NCBI GenBank assembly: GCA_030407315.1
Contig: JALQPE010001029.1
Span: 1-64,000 of the forward strand
DNA: 64,000 bases
DNA from: Asparagopsis taxiformis
Taxonomy: Eukaryota > Rhodophyta > Florideophyceae > Bonnemaisoniales > Bonnemaisoniaceae
Direction: 5' to 3'
Below are positions 20,678 to 31,490 of the stretch, piece after piece; positions within the stretch are counted from its first letter, which is position 1; the number at the start of each line of letters is the position of its first letter. The position numbers and the translations under genes were made by a program. A model generated the notes under the pieces. The model was not told where the DNA came from. It did not search any database and saw nothing but the letters and a program-made list of their open reading frames with translations.

Positions 20678-21007
20678 TTTGAATTGTTGGGAAGTGTGAG
20701 AGCGTTATTGAGCGGTGCAATGAGAACGAACAAATGTGTGTTTAGATAGGAGCGGAGAGCAGAGAACAAGAGCGTGCAGAGCTTGTCTATCTAACTGTCT
20801 TTCTATCGTAAGTAGCTACTAGAGCAGTATTTATAGCTGTAGCTGTGCCACCAAACATCGATGTAATTATTACAGCTTGCAACCAAACGGGAGAGCATTC
20901 TCCTGGAGAGTATACAAAGTGTGATTAATATTGAGTCAGAGCTGTACGTAGTTTCGTGTCGATCTGTTGGTACATGAGTCACAATATTTCATACACAATA
21001 TTTCATA
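20678..21007 (-). repeat. 5' LTR of copia D (330 bp)
   Basis: Apparently identical to the other LTR. It would contain promoter and poly(A) signals of the element. Confidence 0.9.
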
Positions 21008-21012
21008 ATGGA

Positions 21013-22069
21013 GCACTTTGCAGGGAGAATGGTCGATAAGATGTCAATGCAGAGTTTACTATGGATAGGGTTGGAAAACAGAAATCTGCGAGAAAGAATA
21101 TGGACGTGTGGTGCGGAAGATGATCAGCTGATGGAGTGAAGGATGTGAACAGGCTCGCACTGTATCACGATATCCGTACTGAGACACTGAAAAAAGAGCG
21201 GATGAGCCATCGATCATTTCCGAATAGCAATTATGGTACTTACTGGAACGCTGACGTCAGTACTGAGATAAGCAAAGTTGGAAAATATGGCGTTGCTGGA
21301 GTTGGAGCAGCCACTATGAAACATTTTAGTGTTGCTGGGTACTACGACAACTGTTTGGTCAAAAGGGGAGCTATCTGAACGCTACGCACGAGTAAATTTG
21401 GCATATTTTTCAAAATCGTTCCGCGTCAGACCACATGGACTGCTCTACGAATTATCGTCAAGGAGGCTCCCTCGCGAGGTCAGCTATTATCATGTCATGG
21501 CGGTGAGCTCGCGCCACGCAACGGATTAGAATTGTTTGACTTGCAACAGAGCGGCCTGGAGTTCCGCTCGTAGCCAATGCGCCAAGCATGAATCGAATCA
21601 TGCCTGCTGTGCGCCACCATCCCAAGCAATGAAAATCTCTCAGCGTCGATATCGATGAATAGCGGTAACTGGCCAAGCATCTTCGAAACCAACGCATCGG
21701 CCACGCCAAAACAGACAGTTACATGTCTGTTGCATCCCTAACGATTCCGTTGGACGCGATTGGAGTCACTGCAGTGATTGGACTCTGCATCTTGCGTCTT
21801 TGATTCCAACCCATGGATTAAAATTGATAAAATGTTTTTTGGTATATTTCAACACTGGCCAATGGATTCTCTCTCATGTAATTTAGTTTTCCGTGCGCCG
21901 CTAATTTGGTCCTCATGCCGTGAAGCATTCGCGCCTTCAAGGACCATTTGAGGCTGAATCGTGCGTTGACGTGGCATGTGTAAATATCATGCCAACATGG
22001 TGGCAACGCGTATGACGCATTTGACTGACAAACTCGTTCATTTTGTTCACTGGATTTGATGTGTGCTTC
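21013..22069. other. Flank between copia elements D and B
   Basis: Directly at the insertion site of D an ATG (21008, inside the target duplication) opens a 42-codon frame beginning MEHFAGRMVDKMSMQSLLW. Without D it would be preceded by the sequence left of 15810. Other short open frames (21136-21378; 21458-21709 minus) have no recognisable motif. No RNA gene was seen. Confidence 0.3.
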
Positions 22070-22074
22070 CTCTC

Positions 22075-22193
22075 TGTTATGGATGAAGTTCACCTTACCA
22101 CCGTTTACTTCGTCGACGGCGGTACAGTCTATTAAATATTATCTTAAGGTGTAAATACTGTAATTATGAAGTTAAATGTTTGGCATCTTGACA
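22075..22193 (-). repeat. 3' LTR of copia B (119 bp)
   Basis: Matches the reassembled 5' LTR over its full 119 bp with two differences. Between it and the polypurine tract (22242-22253) lie 48 bp that repeat the LTR head (TGTCAGGATGCCAAACA on the minus strand), as in element A. Confidence 0.85.
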
Positions 22194-25100
22194 GGTGAGC
22201 GACCTGCCGATTGGCGACTTGTGTTGTTTGGCATCCTGACACTCCCCCTGTCGCCGAGGGGCGGGGAGTGATTGAGGCGTGTTGTTGTGGAAGGGGGCAC
22301 TGGTTATGCGGAGTTGGAGGTTGAGCTTGTTGAATTGTGTGTTTCCAATGGGCTTGGTGAATATGTCGGCTAGGTTGTCGTTAGTAGGTAGATAGCGGAG
22401 GTCGATACGTCCAGCTTGGATGTTGTCCATCAAGTGGTGGTATCGGATGTCAATAAATTTTCTCCTTTTTGTTGGTGCTGAGCTAGTGGCCACCTGTAGA
22501 GCCGATTGCGAGTCGGTGTACATTGTGATGGGTTGTGCGGCATTGATGAGTTTTAACTCTTTTAGCATGTCACCGAGCCAATTGGTTTGTCTTGTGGCGT
22601 CTGATGCTGATATTTTTTCCGCTTCGCAGGTACTTAGGGCAACAATGGATTGACGTTGTGATGTCCAGTGAATTGGTGCGCCATGTAGCGTGATGACGGA
22701 GCCTGATATTGATTTGCGCGTGGTTGTATCGTTGGCGAAGTCAGCGTCACAGTATGTGGCCAGTGTGGCTTTCCCGGGTCTTGGAGCGTAGCATATTCCT
22801 GCTGTGGCGGTATGTTTGAGGTAGCGGATAAGCCGTTTCATTAGTTTCCAATGCCGAGTTGTTGGTTTGTGATTGGCGCGGGCTAAGGAGTTGGTAAAGA
22901 ACTGTATGTCCGGGCGCGTTGAGTCTGTTAAGTATCGGAGCTCGCCGAGTGTTTCGCGGTATATTGTGGCGATGGTTGTGTCAAGTTCGTCCTTCTCGGT
23001 TGGGGGAGAGAGATCAATGCCGTCCGAATATAGCTTTTCGAGGGGTTTGGCGTTGTGCATGTTGGTATTGGTTATAATTGAGTCGATTATGTGTGGTTGA
23101 GAAATATGGGTGCCGTCAGGGGTGTATCGTATGTGCCAGTTTAGGTATTTGGTCGGTTTGCCAAGGCGTTTTACGCGGTATTTCGTGGCGAGGGTCTCGT
23201 AAAGGTCAGTGAGGAGATGGGGATGTGTGGCGCATACAAAGAAATCATCGATTGTGACGGCTACTATGGTTTGTTGGTCGGCATGAGTTTTGCTGAATAG
23301 ACATGGGTCTGACTTGAGCTGGATAAATCCGTGTTTGGTGAGGAAGTCACGGGCTCCATTGCAGAATAGGCGCCCAGCTTGCTTGGTGCCATACAAGTTG
23401 CCTTTTAGTTGGCCGATGTGCTGACTGTGTTTGAAAGATCCATCAAACATGGGGTGTTGTCTAATATATACCGGTCTGGAGTGGTGGAATTTTTCATGTA
23501 GGAAGGCCGAAGAGATGTCCAAGTGTTCTGTTGGTAGGTTATTTGCAGCGGCGTGGCTTATAAGTAGGCGAATAGTTGTTTTGTCAGCCGTGTAAGTGGA
23601 TATTTCATCAGGGTTGTAGTGTATTGTGGGTAGCATCATATCTCCACGTACTGCACATCTGGCTATGCGTTCTTCGATGTTTCCTTCTGCATCTCGTTTG
23701 TAGCGATACGTCATGGTGAGTGGAAGGGGTTTTGCGTTCGTGGGTGTGCTGCTGATGTCAAGCCAGGTTATAGCTTCCATGTCGTCGATTTTGTTCAGCT
23801 CATCGTTATGTGCTGTTTCCCATAATTGTGCGTCAGGGTATTGTTTCGCCATTCGGTGCGTTTTGGGAGCGGGTGTATGTTTTGTGATTGTTTGTGGTGG
23901 AGTGATGGGGGTTGGAGATTGGGTACGGGTTTGAAATGCAATGTAGGTGGTCGCTGTTGGGTCAGAAGATGTTTGGTAAGGGTGAAAGTCAAGTGCGGAA
24001 ATTTGCGCAAATTGGTTTGTAAGCGTGTTCTGTACGTAGATTGTGTCTTGGTCAATGCCAAATAGGTATCTGACGAGAGCTCCTTTCGGTTGAAGTTTTG
24101 TTCTAGGGCTGAGTATCGGTGCGTGTCCAAGTTGGCCAAAAGCGAATAGCCGTTTGATGTGGGGTGTGGATCGGTACCATTCGATGTATGGTATTTTGTT
24201 TGTCGTCGCGTGCACCAGGAGGTTGCGTTTGAATGCAGCGTCCATGAGAGCGTCTTGCCAATGTGTGTCGTTTAGGTTGCTGTGTGCGAGGTTGGCTCGC
24301 ACGATTCCTAATAATGTTTGATTAACGCGTTCGGCGATGCTGTTTTGTTGTGGAGTGTATGGGGCGGATGTAATGTGTGTGATTCCACGGGCGGCCAATT
24401 GTTTGCGTAGTGATTCTGATGTGTATTCTTTTGCGTTGTCTGAGCGAAAGAATCGGGGATACTTGCCTTGAATGTTGTACACATATTCCATGTGATGGAC
24501 GGTTAATTGTGGGATCGAAGAGCGATCACGTATGCAATGCACACTTAGATGGCGAGTTTTAGTGTCTACGAAGGTGAAAAAGTATCTGTTTCCCTGGTGT
24601 GATGTTGTGGGGAACGGACCGCAGACATCTGAAGATATGTGTTGTCCAGATTGGTGGTCATGTGTTGTGGGCTTGTGTGATGATGCCTTGAGCTTGGCGA
24701 TTGCACATGCGCTACAGGTCATGTCCGGTATTGGCATGTTGGAGAATTGGTGTAGGGGCGGTATCGAGTTGTGGCGACATGTGTTACGTAATGTTTGGGT
24801 GTTGGGATGCCCAAGCGTGATGTGGATATCATGTGCATCAGATGGGTGGTCATCCTGGGTGGGTTCAGTCAGAGGGTTGCGCATGCGTTTGGGCAGGGGT
24901 GCGCGAATGGTGGATGGGTGTTGGTTTGAATCTGGGGAGGTGGGTTGGCGCGTAAAGAATTTGGGGATTGGGAGTTGAGTTGGTGGTTGGGGAAATTCAG
25001 TTATCTTGCCAGTATTATTGTCAGTGCGTTTTGTTGGCTTGGAGGCGTGGATTTTGCTGGTCTGAGATGATGATCGAGTAGGTTTTGATTGGGGTCTTTG

Positions 25101-26060
25101 TGTCCGTTTGGGATTTTTAGTTGGCTGTGTTGTTCTGGATGAGGTAGGTTGGTGGGTGGACGTTCGTGGCATCGGGGGTGGAGACCGTTGCTTTGCGTTT
25201 GATTGTGTAGATTGAGAGCGAGTGGTTCTCCAAGGGCGTTCCCAGTGTGTTGTTTTCGATTTGGATCGCGTGTTGTGTGCTGGTGCATCTGGGTTGCCTG
25301 TATTGGAGCTAGGGTGTTTGGATGATGTGGTGGATGTTGATATGGTTTCCGGGGTGGTTGATGGTGTAGTAGAGGAGCGTGTGTTATAGCAGGATGTGGG
25401 AGGTGCATTAAGTTCGGGAGTTTTATTGTCGATGACGTATAGTCCCTGGCGGAATGACGCTATTTTACGTGATGCACGGTTGTTCCATGGGCGTACAAAC
25501 GCTTGGTTTGGGGTGAAGGTGACGGGTCCATGGTTTTTGGCCAGGGTGTGTACGGAGATGAGGTTTGTGTTGATGTCAGGGGAAACGACTGCATCAGTAA
25601 TGTTGAGTGTAAGGGTTGGTGTGCGGATCTGCGTGTTCCCGGTATGAGTTATGGAGTGGCGTTGGTTAGCTGCCGTTTTTGTGAAGAGCGGTTTGGTGAC
25701 CGGTGTGCATGTGCGGGTAGGTGTGGTTAGATGGGATGGCGATGCGCCTGAATCCAGGATGAAACACTTACGATCCTCATTGTTAGTCTGATCAGCCTTG
25801 CTGAGCTGGTGCATTTCGAGATGGAGGTCATGTGGTTCATCGTCTGCTTGTGAGATTCGGTGGTCAGGTGTCATGTAGGTTGGATGTGCTTGTGGTGTAG
25901 TGGTTTTGTGACGTTGTGATTTGCATTCTGCATTGCTGTGTGTTTGTGAGTTGTGGAAGCTACACCATTTGCGTTGGGAGCGTGTGGGATTGGCGTTCGT
26001 TTTGGTTGGTCGCCAGGTGCGGTAGTGTGTGGGGTATTGGATTATTTGACGCGGTTGGTG
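22164..26060 (-). CDS. Copia B Pol (PR-IN-RT-RH)
   Basis: The open frame runs from about 26060 to a stop at 22164, inside the 3' LTR; the first ATG is at 25874. It begins with a zinc-like motif CSFHNSQTHSNAEC (C-x2-H-x4-H-x4-C). Next is the protease FILDSGASPSHLTTP. The integrase has LGHPNTQTLRNTCRHN with CSACAIAK, then HISSDVCGPF (first Asp), FRSDNAKEYTS (second Asp) and QQNSIAERVNQTL (Glu). RT has HLDISSAFLHEKFHHSRP, NLYGTKQAGRLF and VTIDDFFV (the YVDD-box equivalent). RNase H has TYCDADFANDTTTRKSISGS and ALSTCEAEKISASDATRQ. All catalytic residues look intact. It is in the +1 frame relative to gag. Confidence 0.92.
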   Translation of the reverse strand, partial: HQPRQIIQYPTHYRTWRPTKTNANPTRSQRKWCSFHNSQTHSNAECKSQRHKTTTPQAHPTYMTPDHRISQADDEPHDLHLEMHQLSKADQTNNEDRKCFILDSGASPSHLTTPTRTCTPVTKPLFTKTAANQRHSITHTGNTQIRTPTLTLNITDAVVSPDINTNLISVHTLAKNHGPVTFTPNQAFVRPWNNRASRKIASFRQGLYVIDNKTPELNAPPTSCYNTRSSTTPSTTPETISTSTTSSKHPSSNTGNPDAPAHNTRSKSKTTHWERPWRTTRSQSTQSNAKQRSPPPMPRTSTHQPTSSRTTQPTKNPKRTQRPQSKPTRSSSQTSKIHASKPTKRTDNNTGKITEFPQPPTQLPIPKFFTRQPTSPDSNQHPSTIRAPLPKRMRNPLTEPTQDDHPSDAHDIHITLGHPNTQTLRNTCRHNSIPPLHQFSNMPIPDMTCSACAIAKLKASSHKPTTHDHQSGQHISSDVCGPFPTTSHQGNRYFFTFVDTKTRHLSVHCIRDRSSIPQLTVHHMEYVYNIQGKYPRFFRSDNAKEYTSESLRKQLAARGITHITSAPYTPQQNSIAERVNQTLLGIVRANLAHSNLNDTHWQDALMDAAFKRNLLVHATTNKIPYIEWYRSTPHIKRLFAFGQLGHAPILSPRTKLQPKGALVRYLFGIDQDTIYVQNTLTNQFAQISALDFHPYQTSSDPTATTYIAFQTRTQSPTPITPPQTITKHTPAPKTHRMAKQYPDAQLWETAHNDELNKIDDMEAITWLDISSTPTNAKPLPLTMTYRYKRDAEGNIEERIARCAVRGDMMLPTIHYNPDEISTYTADKTTIRLLISHAAANNLPTEHLDISSAFLHEKFHHSRPVYIRQHPMFDGSFKHSQHIGQLKGNLYGTKQAGRLFCNGARDFLTKHGFIQLKSDPCLFSKTHADQQTIVAVTIDDFFVCATHPHLLTDLYETLATKYRVKRLGKPTKYLNWHIRYTPDGTHISQPHIIDSIITNTNMHNAKPLEKLYSDGIDLSPPTEKDELDTTIATIYRETLGELRYLTDSTRPDIQFFTNSLARANHKPTTRHWKLMKRLIRYLKHTATAGICYAPRPGKATLATYCDADFANDTTTRKSISGSVITLHGAPIHWTSQRQSIVALSTCEAEKISASDATRQTNWLGDMLKELKLINAAQPITMYTDSQSALQVATSSAPTKRRKFIDIRYHHLMDNIQAGRIDLRYLPTNDNLADIFTKPIGNTQFNKLNLQLRITSAPFHNNTPQSLPAPRRQGECQDAKQHKSPIGRSLTCQDAKHLTS

Positions 26061-26664
26061 GCTTGGCGGGGGGGGCGGTTAAAGATCTGGCCTGGATGTT
26101 GTTTACGGCTCGTTGCAGTCTGGTGCAGAATTCGTGGATGCTTGACGGAGGCGTTTGTGTCATGATCTCGTGTGTGGTGTGTAGCTCCGGAAGCGATTGT
26201 ATGCCGTGTACCATGAATTGGATGGATGTCTGTTCTTTGTCGATGTTAGGGTATTTGGCATTGCGCATCGCAATGCGTATGTTTTCGTGTTTGTTGATGT
26301 ATGAATGAATGTCATCAATGGATGTCAGCCAGATGTTGCGTGCGTTCTCTTCGAGTAGGCTGTGATCTGTGGCTGTTAATTCCCGGACGGTGTCGATTAT
26401 CTGTTGCGTGAGCAGTGAGGGAGGAAGACGTAAGTTGGCAGCTGTGAGACGTGTGGATATGCGCTTGGGCAGGCTGGATAGAATGATTAGCGTGAGGCGT
26501 TCCTGTTTGCGCTTGTATTCTGTGAATTCAGCTGGGTCTTCTGGTGCTGTGTTTGCGGGGTTGAGGATGTGATCAAGTCTTGCGTCGTTGGCGAAGGCTT
26601 CGAGTGTGCGGTGCCAGTAATCGAGATTGTCTATGTCCAGGGTGGGGAGGATGTGTGATGACAT
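25960..26664 (-). CDS. Copia B Gag (234 aa)
   Basis: ATG at 26664; product MSSHILPTLDIDNLDYWHRT onward, similar to the gag of element A. It contains FTEYKRKQERLTLIILSSLP and EFCTRLQRAVNNIQARS, the usual copia gag helices. The frame ends at a TAG at 25960-25962 just after entering the zinc-motif region in the wrong frame. Pol continues in the +1 frame from upstream. A run of eight C (26068-26075 on the plus strand as G) lies in the overlap and is either a +1 frameshift site or a recent one-base insertion. Confidence 0.85.
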   Translation of the reverse strand: MSSHILPTLDIDNLDYWHRTLEAFANDARLDHILNPANTAPEDPAEFTEYKRKQERLTLIILSSLPKRISTRLTAANLRLPPSLLTQQIIDTVRELTATDHSLLEENARNIWLTSIDDIHSYINKHENIRIAMRNAKYPNIDKEQTSIQFMVHGIQSLPELHTTHEIMTQTPPSSIHEFCTRLQRAVNNIQARSLTAPPAKPPTASNNPIPHTLPHLATNQNERQSHTLPTQMV

Positions 26665-26689
26665 GATGTGATCGTTGCGCTGGAGCGTT

Positions 26690-26704
26690 GAAGGGCCGAT
26701 AACC
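26690..26704 (-). other. Putative primer binding site of copia B
   Basis: Minus strand GGTTATCGGCCCTTC immediately follows the 5' LTR end (CATAACA). It is like the site of element A and differs from the initiator-tRNA complement of C and D at the anticodon-equivalent base. Confidence 0.5.
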
Positions 26705-26769
26705 TGTTATGGATGAAGTTCACCTTACCACCGTTTACTTCGTCGACGGCGGTACAGTCTATTAAATAC

Positions 26770-27084
26770 TGCTAGAACCCTAGAAAAAAGATGATAGTCG
26801 TCGCAGCAGTGTACCACTTTGCTGACTTGATTTACTGAAAGTAGTGCAGACCAAATGTGTACTTATAGCAAGGCAAGATACATCGTAGAAAGGATAAAGG
26901 GAAAGTAGAGAATAGAATTGTATCGAATAAAGGAAGGAAAGTAGTGAATAGAACTGTACCGAACAATTCCTCCGACCAAATTGTTTCCGCAACGGAACGG
27001 TCACTGAACAAATTGGGAAGGTAGGAATCAATGTTGGAATAGTTGTAATCCTCAGTGCGCCGTGATGATGTTTCGTCTACGACA
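26770..27084 (-). repeat. 3' LTR of copia C (315 bp)
   Basis: Minus strand begins TGTCGTAGACG and ends GGTTCTAGCA; it matches 31507-31821 with two substitutions seen. Confidence 0.92.
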
Positions 27085-27091
27085 CGCCCCC

Positions 27092-27988
27092 TCACGGAGC
27101 ATTCGGTTGTATACAGAGTGTGTCTCTGTGTCGCATGAATATATTGCTGCTCAGTGCCTTTGTGAACGAGTCAGCTTTGTTCGCCTCCGACGGGACATAT
27201 GTGACTTTAAGCTCCTTTTTCTGTATATTTTCTTTCACAAAATGGTAACGAATACAAATGTGTTTCACGTTGCGCATGCCTTGTACCTCTTCAGTCCATG
27301 ATATTGCTCCCAAGTTATCCTGGTAGACAGTAGTGACCTTCTGCGGTATTGTAATCTCTTTGAGGAATCTTCGTATCCACACTACTTCGCGAACACATTC
27401 AGATAGTGCAGTGAACTCTGCCTCGGCTGTTGAGAGTGATGTAGACTTCTGGAGGCGCGATGCCCAAACAACCGGAACTGAATTAAGTGTAATAACAATA
27501 CCTGTCCTTGAACGTCTCTTGTGCAGATCACGCGCCCAGTCTGAATCCGACCATGCCTCCAAAGATGTATTTCCAATTCCCTTCTTGATCAATATACCCA
27601 ATGTCTTTGTACCAATAAGGTATCTAACGACATGTTTCATTACCTTCCAGTGTCTCGGGGCTGGCGCAGCTTGAAATTTTCCGAGCATGGAGACTGCAGC
27701 TGATAGATCCGGGCGTGTATGCGTTGCCAGATATAGAAGAGCTCCTAGTACAGGGGTGTAGGGAACATTACTCATTTCAGCATTCTCATTCTCCGTGAGA
27801 TCTTGTTTGGCTTCATAGAGAATATGTCCTAGAGGTAGTGGAATATTTGTGGATTTGGCGGTATACATATTACACAAGCTTATAACCTTTTCTGCAAGTG
27901 CTTGCTGTGAAATGTGTATAGAATCTGAGTTCTCCTTGATCCTCACACCGAGGAAAAAACTCGCTTCTGCCCAGATCTGTTGTATCAA
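27092..27988 (-). pseudogene. Copia C Pol, C-terminal part (RNase H) after frameshift
   Basis: The frame continues the polyprotein after the RT: EASFFLGVRIKENSDSIHIS, then ALLYLATHTRPDLSAAVSML and the RNase H domain (LEAWSDSDWARDLHKRRSRT; SLSTAEAEFTALSECVREVV; VYQDNLGAISW). It is joined to the upstream ORF by homology at about 27975: LGRSEFFPRC in the upstream frame corresponds to EASFFLGV in this one. One extra base separates the two frames. Confidence 0.88.
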
Positions 27989-30900
27989 ATACGGAAGAAA
28001 GCCTCTTTTTCACCTCCTCAACCATCTTTTGATCTCCAAATAGGGCGAGATCATCAACATAGGCTAGCAGTAAGACCATTCCTTTCGATGTAGACAATAT
28101 AAACATACATTCGTTTGACTTCAGTGGCGTGAATCCGAGAGATCGCAGAACTTTCGTTAATTCTTGATACCATAGCTTCGGTGCTTGTCGCAAACCGTAT
28201 AATGATTTGATCAGAATCACTGTATCTCCATTAGCTCTCATTATTCCATCAATGGAAGGGAGCTTGAGCAATATTTTCATTGTACTTGGTAGTTTTGCAT
28301 AGAGAAATGCAGACTTGATGTCAATATGACAACGCGTCCACCCGAATTCAGCACTAAGAACCAGTAGTATACGGAAGAGATCAAAGCATGCAACCGGCGC
28401 ATATAGCTCAGCGTATTCTCCACCGATTAGTCTTTGCAGATTCCCTCGTGCCACTAGTCTGGCTTTAAATCGAGACGGGCTGCCACGTTCATCTCTCTTC
28501 ATCTTCAATATTATTCCGGATGGAAGTGTCTTAGTGGTAGGATCAATTGCAGACGATTGATCCAATTCAGTATAGCTTCCACTCTTTTCCAATGAATCAA
28601 ATTCCTCCTCTATAGCCCTCAACCAATGGTCCCGCTCGGGAGATTGTAGAGCCGACTTGATACTCGGCTCATCAGAGGTACTAATTGTCTTGGGTAAAGC
28701 CGGCGTTGCTCTGTATTGATCACTGTTCTGGAAATCCTGAGTCGAATTGCTCTCAGTGTCATCATTTGATTCTGGAAACAGCCCAGTAATTGTAACTGTA
28801 TCATCTTCAATGGAGTTGATATCATCATAGCATTCATTTTCTTCTTGCTCTGTGCTCAAGCGTCCACTGCCATCTTGATATTCTGCAGTGCCAATGGAAG
28901 CTTCTGTGTCACTTTCATTAGAATCTGAATATTCTAAAGTTACAGGGGCTATGAACTGTGAATTTAGTTCATCATCATCCTTGGATACAACGTGCGATAG
29001 TTCATTCCTGGTTTTTCTGTCTTGCAATGGTCTCTCTGTATCGAACAGAGACAGGCCAGAGAATACTTCCTCATTGAAGCGTACATGCTTTGTAATTATG
29101 ACTGATTCCTTTGTCAGTATCTTGTATAAGCCTCCTCGAATATGCCCTAGGTTTATTCCGTCAATAGAGCGAGTTGCAAACTTCTTGAACGACTTCTTGT
29201 TTGGCAATACAATTACATTGCAGCCAAATGGGCGTATATGTTTCAAGTCATTGTTCTTCTTGCGATACAAACGTTCGTGAGGTATTTCCTTAGTGGAAGA
29301 ATGTGTCACTGCATTTTTGCATTGAGTGACATGCTTAATTGCATCGATCCAAAACGTTAGAGGGAGCTTTGATTCTGACAGAACAGATCTGGCTCCTGTG
29401 AGCAATGATCCTTGTGAGCGCTCGGCAAGTCCGTTAGAGGGCGGTGTGTATGGCGTTGTTGTTGTAATGATTACTCCTTTGTCCTTCAATTCCTTCTGTG
29501 CTCTTTTAAACTCTGTGCCTCCATCGGAGTGGAGTGCGAGAACAGATGTTCCAGTTTGACGCTCAAAGAATGCAACATATTGAATTATTCCAGTCGATGC
29601 TTCGTCTTTAGACTTGAGCAGTTTGACATCAATAAATCGAGAGTATTCGTCGACTATTGTAAGGAAGTATCGATGACCAGCGTCACTTGCAGGATCAATC
29701 GGACCGACAACGTCCGTATGTAGATAGCCTGGACATAAAGCTCTGGTCAAACTTCCTTCATATTTGCGTCGAAACTTACCCTTATCACAAGGAGTACATC
29801 CAAGCGAGCTTCTATTCGGTGAAGGAAGCTTTCCGTCCGAGATCATTCGTTCAATGATACGATGTGATCCGAAATGCGACAATCGGCGATGCCATAGACT
29901 CGATAAACTTCCCTTTTCACCAATTCCGCTTCGCTCTATGTGCTTAATATTTCCAAGATCGATCATCTCTGGATAAACTTGTGTGTTGTAATCGGGATTG
30001 AAAGGCTGAGTGCCTGCTAAAGAACTAGATTCTTCGTCACTCATACCAAATTCATTAATTCTGCTTTTCTTATAATTGTTCGACCCTCCTGAAGTGTTTC
30101 GATCGGAATCTTGACGAGTTACTATTGCCATACATGTTTCGACAGCACAGCGTTCGCTTTCATTGATATCTTGAGGGAGAGGCTCAGTTTCATTAGTTCC
30201 AATGTAGTATAAATCACTACTATCACGGTAGGCAGTACCTATTATTGAATTCTTATTCTCTGAATCAATCATGAATGCCTTCTGTGGGGTAAATAGCACA
30301 CATATTCCCTTTTGGGCAAGAGCAGGCACTGACAGTAGGTCCATGGCAAGCTCATCTGATTCAAGCACGTTTGGAAGCCTCACTGTTGATGTTCCGGACG
30401 AATTACTCCAGTTAACATCGCGTGACCCTTTGTGTTTTGCAGTTATTGTTGAATCATCACCAAGTGCAATAGGGATATTGCAACTAACTATATCATCAAG
30501 AGAGTTAATGCTCTGTGTCATGTGGGATGTTGTGCCAGAGTCTAACATCAATGAGGAATTGTTCGTAGTCTTTGCTGCCATTGATCTGGCGACAGCAGCA
30601 CGAATGTCCTTCTTATATGTCTTCTTCTCCTTGATTCGTTTGTCTGGTTTTGTTGGATTTTCTGATATATTGGCCGATGTGGTATGATTATGAGATTCAT
30701 TTGATATATTCAGACGATTGTTCGGATTCTTAGGGTTCAGGTAACATCTAGATGTCTTATGGCCTCGGCGATTACATATGTCACAGACATTGTGTTGCTT
30801 ACCAGCAGCATTGGATCGCTCTTGTCTCGTTTTCTGACTTGCAGCACGTTGTTCTTCGATTAAACGCTGTGTTACATCATCCCAGATTGCTCTGTCATCA

Positions 30901-31418
30901 GATAATGTCTTGATAGCAGCTGTGACAGCCGATAGTTCTGGTGTTTCAATAGATGCAACCAGCAAGGCGACGGCAAGTTCCTCTTGTATTTTTGTATCCA
31001 TTGATTCCAATTGCTCCAGAATGCTTGCCATTTGATCAACGTGTGTACCCATGTCCATGTGTATAGAATTGTAACGAAGTGATACAAGCTCACTCATTTT
31101 CGATATGCGCGAAGCAGTTGTTTTTGAGTCATAGCGCTCATCTAGTTTCTTCAACATCCTGTATGGATTTCCGACTTCAGATCTCACTACACGGAGAGGT
31201 TTGTCATTCAATGCATGGATGATAATGAAGCTTGCCTTTCGTTGGGCCGTCTGGAACGCGGCATACTTGGGGCTGTCTGATTCATACGGATTAGCTTCAG
31301 TGAATAATGATTCCGTGAGGTCTTTTGCATCACAAGCCGCTTCGATTCGTATTTTCCAAAGACGATAATCTCCCCTCTCGTCTAAAGGCTTTATGCGGAT
31401 CTTGTCATCATCAGCCAT
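27870..31418 (-). pseudogene. Copia C Gag-Pol (Gag, PR, IN, RT), 3' end frameshifted
   Basis: The best start is the ATG at 31418 (ACCATGGCT, product MADDDKIRIKPL). Gag contains the copia-type DERGDYRLWKIRIEAACDAK and a CCHC knuckle, CDICNRRGHKTSRC. Protease: LMLDSGTTSHMTQ. Integrase: HRRLSHFGSHRIIERM with CTPCDKGK, LHTDVVGPI (first Asp), LHSDGGTEFKRAQ (second Asp) and SNGLAERSQGSLL (Glu). RT: CHIDIKSAFLYAKLP, KSLYGLRQAPKLWYQE and LLAYVDDLALFGDQ (the canonical YVDD box). The frame goes off near 27975 and stops at 27870. The element is otherwise young, so the frameshift is probably a single recent mutation or sequencing error. A programmed shift is less likely this far downstream. Confidence 0.92.
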
Positions 31419-31490
31419 GGTCTGTTTCAATAAAAATCCGCAGGAGATCTTTCAATGCGTTTCAGTGAACAAAGGATACAAGCGACTAGG

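Larger units (their letters stand above)
15810..21007 (-). mobile_element. Ty1/copia element D, young and apparently intact (5198 bp)
   Basis: Two 330-bp LTRs (15810-16139 and 20678-21007) in which I see no difference, flanked by the target duplication ATGGA (15805-15809 and 21008-21012). One uninterrupted polyprotein ORF lies between them. The polypurine tract on the minus strand is AAAAAGTGAGGGAG, just before the 3' LTR (16140-16153). The primer binding site GTTATGGGCCCAGATC directly follows the 5' LTR. LTR identity and the open frame indicate very recent insertion. Confidence 0.95.

Noticed and set aside
21715..21745. Minus-strand RDATDM-stop
   Set aside because: Lacks T-S before and A-A after; too weak.
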